64,000 bases of DNA from Desulfovibrionaceae bacterium (GTDB taxonomy: Bacteria > Desulfobacterota > Desulfovibrionia > Desulfovibrionales > Desulfovibrionaceae). The DNA lies in assembly GCA_022510785.1 (NCBI GenBank), contig JAFLSV010000002.1, positions 62,001-126,000 on the forward strand, written 5' to 3'. Below the pieces are notes generated by a model, which ran no database searches, was not told the origin of the DNA, and was given only the letters and a program-made list of their open reading frames with translations. Of this stretch, positions 58,568-64,000 are shown one piece after another. Each line of letters opens with the position of its first letter. Position 1 is the first letter of the stretch. Both the position numbers and the translations under genes were made by a program.

Positions 58568-59869
58568 ATGCAAAGGATTCTGCGGATTCTGACAGGCTGC
58601 TCTCTGGCCCTGGTGATCTTTCTCGCCGGAGGCGGTGTCATGCGGGCTCTCAGCGCGGATGCGGACTATGAATCCCTGCGGCGTTTCAGTCAGGTTCTGG
58701 ACATGGTGGAGCAGTACTATGTCAGGGACATGAAGCAGTCCGAACTTATCGATGGCGCTCTCAAGGGCATGCTGCAGGGCCTTGACCCTCACTCCACGCT
58801 GCTTTCCGCCAAGGAATTTCAGGAAATGCAGGAAAGCACGTCGGGCGAGTTTTTCGGCGTGGGCGTGGAAATTACGACCGAAAACGGCCAGGTGCTGGTG
58901 GTGTCGCCCATTGAGGACACGCCGGGCCACAAGGCCGGACTGCGCGCGGGCGATGTCATTGTGGCCATTGACGGTCAGTACACTCTGGAAATGAACCTGT
59001 CCGAGGCGGCCACCCGGATGCGCGGCAAGCGCGGCACCGAAGTGGAACTTCTGGTTCTGCACAAGGGCGAACAGCAGCCGGTCACCATGCGCATCAAGCG
59101 CGACGCCATACCGCTCATCAGCGTCAAAAGCCGTGAACTGGAGCCCGGCTATCACTGGATACGCCTGACCCGCTTCAGCGGCCGCACCACCCAGGAGCTG
59201 CAGGACGCCATCAGTGCGGCCAGGGCCCGGGGCGAGATCAGGGGCGTTGTGCTGGATTTGCGGAATAATCCCGGAGGGCTTTTGGATCAAAGCGTCAGCG
59301 TGTCCGATGTTTTTCTGAAAGAGGGTACCATCGTGTCCATGCGGGGCCGCGACGCCACCAGCGACCGCACTTACAGCGCCAAGCCCCATTCCACGGATCT
59401 TGAGGCGCCTGTGGTGGTTCTGGTCAACGCGGGCACGGCTTCTGCGGCGGAAATTGTGGCCGGGGCCCTGCGCGACCAGAAGCGGGCCCTCATCCTGGGA
59501 GAACGCACCTTCGGCAAGGGCTCGGTGCAGAACATCATTCCCCTGCCCGATAAAACCGGCCTGAAGCTCACGGTGGCCCTGTATTATACCCCTTCGGGCA
59601 AATCCATCCAGGCCGAGGGCATTGTGCCCGACTTTGAAATTCCCTGGGAGGCCCCCAAGGACAAGGACGGCATGGACGGCTTTTCTCTGCGCGAACAGGA
59701 TCTGAACCGTCACCTGGAGCAGGGGGGGGGAGCGGGCTCGCCCGAAAAGGGCAAGGATTCCGCCAGAGAGGACGCTGACACCAAAGCCCTTCTGGCCCGC
59801 GACAATCAGCTGCGCATGGCCCTGCAGTTCGTGAAAACCCTGCCCGCGTTGCGTGAACTGCACGAATAG
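58568..59869 (+). CDS. ctpA: Carboxy-terminal processing protease CtpA (S41 family)
   Basis: A 433-residue exported protease. It has an N-terminal hydrophobic signal/anchor (about 5-28), a PDZ domain (about 95-175, including GVGVEITTENG and AGLRAGDVI) and the S41 catalytic domain. The catalytic dyad is S292 in NAGTASAAEI and K317 in FGKGSV. Such proteases trim or degrade periplasmic proteins, including peptidoglycan hydrolases. The ATG at 58568 has GGAGGA seven bases upstream; a start at 58550 is possible. It opens a run ctpA-yibQ-ndk-proC. Confidence 0.94.
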   Translation: MQRILRILTGCSLALVIFLAGGGVMRALSADADYESLRRFSQVLDMVEQYYVRDMKQSELIDGALKGMLQGLDPHSTLLSAKEFQEMQESTSGEFFGVGVEITTENGQVLVVSPIEDTPGHKAGLRAGDVIVAIDGQYTLEMNLSEAATRMRGKRGTEVELLVLHKGEQQPVTMRIKRDAIPLISVKSRELEPGYHWIRLTRFSGRTTQELQDAISAARARGEIRGVVLDLRNNPGGLLDQSVSVSDVFLKEGTIVSMRGRDATSDRTYSAKPHSTDLEAPVVVLVNAGTASAAEIVAGALRDQKRALILGERTFGKGSVQNIIPLPDKTGLKLTVALYYTPSGKSIQAEGIVPDFEIPWEAPKDKDGMDGFSLREQDLNRHLEQGGGAGSPEKGKDSAREDADTKALLARDNQLRMALQFVKTLPALRELHE

Positions 59870-59874
59870 GCGGC

Positions 59875-61443
59875 ATGGGCTTTTCCCTTTTTTCCGCGCC
59901 GCTCGCCTGGGTGCGCCTCGTCCGCTTCCGCCTGGGTGCGGACGGCGGCCCCCTGCTGTTGCGGGACAGGGCTGCCCTGCGGGTGCTGAGCGCTCTGGCC
60001 GCCCTGCTTGTGACAGGCGGCCTTCTCCCGCTGCTGTCCGCCGGGCCGCCGCATCCGGCCGCGCCCGAAACGCCGGGGGCGGATGCGCCGTTTTTGTCCG
60101 GACAGGAAGGCGCTGAAGCGTCCTGGCAGGAAAGCGCGGATGCGCCCGGCCATTTCCGGGCCGTGGCCGAAAGTTCTCCGGCCCCCGTTTCCGGCGGCTT
60201 GTCCGCTCACGCTTTGGTGGACGGCTCGGGCGATGTTCCAGATGCCCCGCCGCTTTTTCCGGGGGCGCCGGAGGCTTCGTCTGCGCTTCCCGCGGCGGGC
60301 GGCTCCATGGCGCCGGACGCGGCCCTGTATGGCGAAGGTTCCTTTGCCCCGCTGGCCGATGTGGCCCGTCAGGTGGATACCGCTCTTCTGCAGACGGCGG
60401 CCCGCCTGAAGCTTGAGCCGTCGCATGTGGGCGTGCTGGATTCCGAAACGCGCCTGACCCGCGCCGGGCAGGTCTATCCTTTCCTGCGCCTGGCGCTGCG
60501 CCTGGACGGCGGCGCGGGCGGAAGCCGGGTGACGGAAAAGGCCTTTGCGGCCGCCCTGCGCGAGTCCCTGCGCGTATGGGCCCCCCGCGCGCGTCTGCGC
60601 TTCGAAGGGTCGGGGCTGTATTTCGTGACTGTGGACGAAGAGCTTACCCACAGCCTGTATTGCGGGGCAGAACCCCGCATCCTGCCGGCGCTGCCCCTGG
60701 CCGCCGCGCTTCCGGCCGATGCCTCGCGGCCCAGGCTCACCATCGTCATGGACGATCTGGGCGAAAGCGAGGCCGTGGCCCGCAAGCTCCTGGCCCTGCC
60801 CTATCCGGTGACCCTGTCCGTGTGGCCGCAGGCCGCCCGCGCCGCCTATGTGGCCACGCTGGCCCGGGAGCACGGCCGCCAGGTCTTTTTGCACCAGCCC
60901 ATGCAGCCGCTGGGGCACGCGCCGGGTGACGACGCTTCCGAACTTTTGCGCGTGGGCATGGAAGCGGCCCTCGTGGAAAAGGTGCTGGGCGAAAGCCTGC
61001 GTCTGGTGCCCTATGCCGAGGGCATCAACAACCACATGGGCTCGCGCTTCACGTCAGACCCGGCCTCGGTTCGTGTCCTGTGCGAGGTCTTGCGCCGCCT
61101 GCGGCCGGATATCCTGGTGCTGGACAGCTTGACCCACTCCGGTTCCGTCCTTTATGACGAAGCGCGGCGGCACGGGTTTGCCGCCCGGCGGCGCACCCTG
61201 TTTCTGGATGATGAGCACGGGCCTGACGACAAGGCCGCCGTTCTCCAGGGGCTGGATCGCGGCCTGCGCATGGCCCGCAGGCACGGATCGGCCATTGTCA
61301 TCGGCCATCCCCGGCCCGCCACCCTGGCGGCGCTGGCCGCCTGGACCGGCTGGCGGGCCGGGGATGTGGATATTGCCCCTCTGACCCTGTGGCCGGCTAA
61401 CAGCAACGGCGGCTCGTCCGCCCCCTCCAAGGAGACACCATGA
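59875..61443 (+). CDS. Divergent polysaccharide deacetylase family protein (YibQ-like)
   Basis: A 522-residue protein. A hydrophobic anchor (about 34-56) is followed by a low-complexity proline/alanine region and, from about residue 285, a divergent polysaccharide deacetylase (DUF610) domain. That domain has [42 protein letters not shown] and [16 protein letters not shown]. Such proteins often sit next to ctpA and the envelope protease/EnvC genes; their substrate is unproven. It starts 5 bases after ctpA and its stop overlaps ndk (ATGA). Confidence 0.87.
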   Translation: MGFSLFSAPLAWVRLVRFRLGADGGPLLLRDRAALRVLSALAALLVTGGLLPLLSAGPPHPAAPETPGADAPFLSGQEGAEASWQESADAPGHFRAVAESSPAPVSGGLSAHALVDGSGDVPDAPPLFPGAPEASSALPAAGGSMAPDAALYGEGSFAPLADVARQVDTALLQTAARLKLEPSHVGVLDSETRLTRAGQVYPFLRLALRLDGGAGGSRVTEKAFAAALRESLRVWAPRARLRFEGSGLYFVTVDEELTHSLYCGAEPRILPALPLAAALPADASRPRLTIVMDDLGESEAVARKLLALPYPVTLSVWPQAARAAYVATLAREHGRQVFLHQPMQPLGHAPGDDASELLRVGMEAALVEKVLGESLRLVPYAEGINNHMGSRFTSDPASVRVLCEVLRRLRPDILVLDSLTHSGSVLYDEARRHGFAARRRTLFLDDEHGPDDKAAVLQGLDRGLRMARRHGSAIVIGHPRPATLAALAAWTGWRAGDVDIAPLTLWPANSNGGSSAPSKETP

Positions 61444-61859
61444 TTGAGCGCACCTTTTCCATCATCAAGCCCGACGCCGTGGCCCGCAACCTCAGCGGCG
61501 AAATTCTGGCCATGATTCAGCAAAGCGGCCTGCGCATCAGGGCCATGAAGATGATTCAGCTCTCCCGCGCCCAGGCGGAAGGCTTCTACGCCGTGCACAG
61601 GGAACGTCCTTTCTTTGGCAGCCTGGTGGAGTATATGTGTTCCGGCCCTGTGGTCTGCTCCATTCTGGAAGGGGAAGACGCCATCCGCCGTTACCGCGAA
61701 CTCATGGGGGCCACCAACCCGGCCAACGCGGCGGAAGGCACCATCCGCAAAAAGTACGCCCAGAGCATTGAGGCCAACTCCGTCCATGGCTCCGACGCTC
61801 CGGAAACCGCGGCCTTTGAAATGGGCTATTTCTTCAACGCTCTGGAAATCGTGGGATGA
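61440..61859 (+). CDS. ndk: Nucleoside-diphosphate kinase
   Basis: A 139-residue enzyme that moves the gamma phosphate of ATP to nucleoside diphosphates through a phosphohistidine. [16 protein letters not shown] is the N-terminal hallmark and H116 in NSVHGSDA is the active-site histidine. It overlaps the upstream gene by 4 bases and proC by 4 bases, so translation is coupled across all three. Confidence 0.97.
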   Translation: MIERTFSIIKPDAVARNLSGEILAMIQQSGLRIRAMKMIQLSRAQAEGFYAVHRERPFFGSLVEYMCSGPVVCSILEGEDAIRRYRELMGATNPANAAEGTIRKKYAQSIEANSVHGSDAPETAAFEMGYFFNALEIVG

Positions 61860-62689
61860 GCTCCTCCACGCAAAATGCCGATCCCGTTCTGGGCTGCATA
61901 GGCTGCGGCAACATGGGCGGAGCCGTGTTGCGGGGGCTGGCCGCCAGGCACAAGCTGCGCCTGCTCGGGCATGATCACACCAGGGCCAAGGTGGAGGCGC
62001 TGAGTCCGGCGGATAACCCCGGCCGCGTGGAGTGGAGCGAGAGCCCCGAGGAGCTGGCCACGGAAGCCAATATCATTGTGCTGGCGGTCAAGCCCCACCA
62101 GATGGCGGATATGCTCGCCCTCATCCGGCCCAGGCTGGATGCCTCCAAGCTGGTGGTATCGCTGGCGGCGGCCTTTTCGATGGATCAGCTGCGCCGGGGG
62201 GTTGACTTCCTGTGTCCCGCGGTGCGGGTCATGCCCAGTCTGCCGGCCCTGGTGAGCAAGGGGGTCTTTGCCCTGTGCCTGGATGACCCGGCCCTGAGCG
62301 AAAAACGGAAAAAACTCCTGCTTGATCTGTTCGGACTGCTGGGCATGGCCGTGATCCTGCCCGAGGACAGGCTTTCGGCCTTCAGCTCGCTGGTGGGCTG
62401 CGGGCCCGCCTATGCCTGTCTGTTCATGGAGGGCATGCACAACGCCGCCGTCACCCTGGGGTTCAGCTCCGACATGGCCAGGCGCCTGGTGGCCGCCACG
62501 GTGGAAGGCACGGCCAGGCTGGCCCTGAACAGTCCGGAAAGCTTCGCCGACCTGCGCGGGAAGGTGTGCTCTCCCGGCGGGGTGACGATTCACGCGGTCA
62601 ATTATCTGGAGCGGACGGCCGTGCGCGGCCATGTGACCGAAGCCGTGCTCACGGCCATGCGCCGCGACCGCGAAATGTCGGGCAAATAG
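61856..62689 (+). CDS. proC: Pyrroline-5-carboxylate reductase
   Basis: A 277-residue NAD(P)H-dependent enzyme for the last step of proline synthesis. The Rossmann motif is [10 protein letters not shown] (13-22). The [27 protein letters not shown] and [17 protein letters not shown] segments and the C-terminal [14 protein letters not shown] are typical, though the usual SPGGTT/TIAGL form is altered. The start overlaps the ndk stop. Confidence 0.93.
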   Translation: MSSSTQNADPVLGCIGCGNMGGAVLRGLAARHKLRLLGHDHTRAKVEALSPADNPGRVEWSESPEELATEANIIVLAVKPHQMADMLALIRPRLDASKLVVSLAAAFSMDQLRRGVDFLCPAVRVMPSLPALVSKGVFALCLDDPALSEKRKKLLLDLFGLLGMAVILPEDRLSAFSSLVGCGPAYACLFMEGMHNAAVTLGFSSDMARRLVAATVEGTARLALNSPESFADLRGKVCSPGGVTIHAVNYLERTAVRGHVTEAVLTAMRRDREMSGK

Positions 62690-62721
62690 GGCTCCGTCTC
62701 CGCCGGGGCGCGAGGTTCTGC

Positions 62722-64000
62722 GTGGTCAAAGCTTCTGGACTGAATCCACCGCGCGTGGGGGCGGATGATCCGCGCGAGGCCGGGCTGCGGCGTGCCGCCG
62801 GGGCCCTGCGCGGGAAAGGGGCTGCCGGATACCTGGCCGCGTTGCGGGACTTGTTTGCGGGCGGCGCGTTCGCCATGCCGCCCCTGTCCGGCCCCCCGTA
62901 TGACGCCTGGCGCGCGCTGGATGCGGCCCGGCGGCATGCGGAGAGCGCGCCCGATGCCGCTCCCTCCGCCGATCCGATGATTTCGGTGCTCCTGCCCGTG
63001 TACAATCCGCGGCCGGAGCATCTGGAAGAGGCGCTGGATTCGCTGGCGCGCCAGACCTGGCCGCATTGGGAGTGCTGCGCGGCGGATGACGCCTCCACAG
63101 ATCCCGCCGTGGCCGCTCTTCTGCGCCGATACGCGGAAGCCGATCCCCGCTTCCGTGTGACATTCCGCCCGGTCAACGGCCATATCTGCGCGGCCACCGG
63201 CACGGCCCTGGCCATGGCCAGGGGCGGCTGGTGCGCGCTGCTTGATCAGGACGATATTCTGGAACCGGACGCCCTGGCCCGGGTGGCCGTTGCCGCTGCC
63301 CGCCATCCTGATGCCGCCGTGATTTTTTCGGATGAGGATCAGTTTGAGGAGCAGCCCGGGGAAGCGTCCGTGCGGCCGGACGGCCGGGGCGGCCCCGCGC
63401 GGACGGAGGACGCCGCCAGGGGGCCGGAAAAACAGCCAGACGGGCATGCGGCGGAGCGGGATAAGCCGGGCCGGCGCTTTGTCCATCCCTTTTTCAAGCC
63501 CGGCTTTGACCCTGATTTGCTGCTGGGCTGCAACAGTGTCAGTCATCTGGGTGTGTACCGCGCCGATGTGCTGCGCCGCCTGGGGGGATTCCGGGCCGGC
63601 CTGGAGGGTGCCCAGGATCATGATATGGCTCTGCGCTGTCTGGCCGATCTGGGGCCGGGGGCCTTTGTGCATCTGCCCGGGCCCCTGTATCACTGGCGCC
63701 GCCATGCGGGCAGCACGGCGCGGGCCTGGAGCGTGAAGCCCTATACGCGGGAGGCCTCGCTGGCCGCCCGCTGCGGCTATGTGGCCCGCGCCGGACTGCG
63801 CGCGGAAATTGAGCTGCATCCCGCGTCGCTGTATGCCACGGTGCGCTTCAATCCACCGTCGCCAGCGCCGCTGCTGAGCCTGTGCCTGCTGGTGGAAGCG
63901 CCGGGGCTGGACAGGCAGGTGCTGCGCCGCGCGCTGGAGGGCTGCTCCTATGCCAAGCGCGAAGGGATCATGAGCGTGGCGGCGGATGTGCTGCCCCCGG
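62722..64000 (+). CDS. Family 2 glycosyltransferase (3' end beyond the window)
   Basis: At least 426 codons. From residue 86 a GT-A glycosyltransferase domain begins (MISVLLPVYNPRPEHLEEAL), with the nucleotide-binding DDAST, the metal-binding DQDD (175-178) and a later DHDMALR that would be the catalytic region. The first 85 residues are a helical extension. I start at the GTG at 62722, which has GCGAGG six bases upstream and keeps the frame open; no ATG serves until residue 86. It lies 32 bases after proC and may make a surface polysaccharide. The end is cut by the window edge. Confidence 0.82.
   Translation, partial: MVKASGLNPPRVGADDPREAGLRRAAGALRGKGAAGYLAALRDLFAGGAFAMPPLSGPPYDAWRALDAARRHAESAPDAAPSADPMISVLLPVYNPRPEHLEEALDSLARQTWPHWECCAADDASTDPAVAALLRRYAEADPRFRVTFRPVNGHICAATGTALAMARGGWCALLDQDDILEPDALARVAVAAARHPDAAVIFSDEDQFEEQPGEASVRPDGRGGPARTEDAARGPEKQPDGHAAERDKPGRRFVHPFFKPGFDPDLLLGCNSVSHLGVYRADVLRRLGGFRAGLEGAQDHDMALRCLADLGPGAFVHLPGPLYHWRRHAGSTARAWSVKPYTREASLAARCGYVARAGLRAEIELHPASLYATVRFNPPSPAPLLSLCLLVEAPGLDRQVLRRALEGCSYAKREGIMSVAADVLPP

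Noticed and set aside
1..64000. tRNA, rRNA, CRISPR, IS elements, prophage or attachment sites
   Set aside because: No tRNA cloverleaf arms, rRNA segments, regularly spaced repeats, transposase or integrase genes were seen on either strand; a covariance or repeat-finder run would be needed to exclude short or unusual cases.

Overview
The window is about 64 kb of GC-rich DNA (roughly 65% G+C by eye) from a sulfate-reducing or related bacterium of the Desulfovibrionaceae. The assignment rests on gene content. There is a complete Qrc menaquinone reductase operon (qrcABCD), an NfnAB transhydrogenase pair, a periplasmic-CZB chemoreceptor and a Desulfovibrio-style set of housekeeping genes. No species-level call is possible from the sequence alone. 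No rRNA, tRNA, CRISPR array, insertion sequence or prophage was recognised.

Layout. 1-3.6 kb (minus): a PHP-family histidinol-phosphatase (cut by the window edge), a ComFB-family protein and the NfnB/NfnA flavoproteins. 3.8-22.1 kb (minus): an intact dcw cell-wall and division cluster, transcribed mraZ-rsmH-ftsL-ftsI-murE-murF-mraY-murD-ftsW-murG-murC-murB-ftsQ-ftsA-ftsZ. It starts at a promoter overlapped by four 10-nt MraZ-type repeats and ends in a strong bidirectional hairpin. There is no ddl. 22.6-28.9 kb (plus): pyruvate kinase, an HD-GYP protein, a large TerB-like/dynamin-like GTPase and an AEC-family permease. 29.2-33.2 kb: meso-diaminopimelate dehydrogenase (plus), then a convergent cvpA-mazG-hydrolase operon (minus). 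33.4-38.1 kb (minus): qrcABCD. 38.6-43.1 kb: rhodanese, chemoreceptor, tRNA 2-selenouridine synthase and a glutaredoxin-like protein. 43.2-46.2 kb (minus): a corrinoid ABC transporter behind a cobalamin riboswitch whose RNA continues into a clear intrinsic terminator. 46.4-50.7 kb: a membrane-anchored protein of unknown function, a GntR/UTRA repressor with its own operator, and a convergent arylsulfotransferase-like protein. 51-58.4 kb: a tandem-domain small heat shock protein with Trm112, a PHP phosphoesterase, a 1162-residue AsmA-like protein, a membrane protein and Ogt. 58.5-64 kb (plus): ctpA, a YibQ-type deacetylase, ndk, proC and the start of a family 2 glycosyltransferase.

How the genes work together. 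The dcw genes make and pull together the meso-DAP peptidoglycan; Ddh supplies meso-DAP by a one-step route. CtpA and the division genes act on the same envelope. Qrc passes periplasmic electrons to menaquinone, and Nfn balances NADH, NADPH and ferredoxin in the cytoplasm. The corrinoid importer is shut off when B12 is plentiful.

The least explained signals are: (a) a shared upstream motif, CTTTC-N9-GTGAATG-N-CTCGCCG, at exactly the same distance from the -35 of the qrc and corrinoid-transporter promoters, with weaker relatives near ddh and the 46.4-kb gene; (b) an AT-rich ftsQ inside a GC-rich operon; (c) a perfect 34-bp palindrome that buries a ribosome binding site; and (d) several unusual protein architectures (TerB-dynamin fusion, duplicated alpha-crystallin domain, PASTA-FtsI with a long basic tail).
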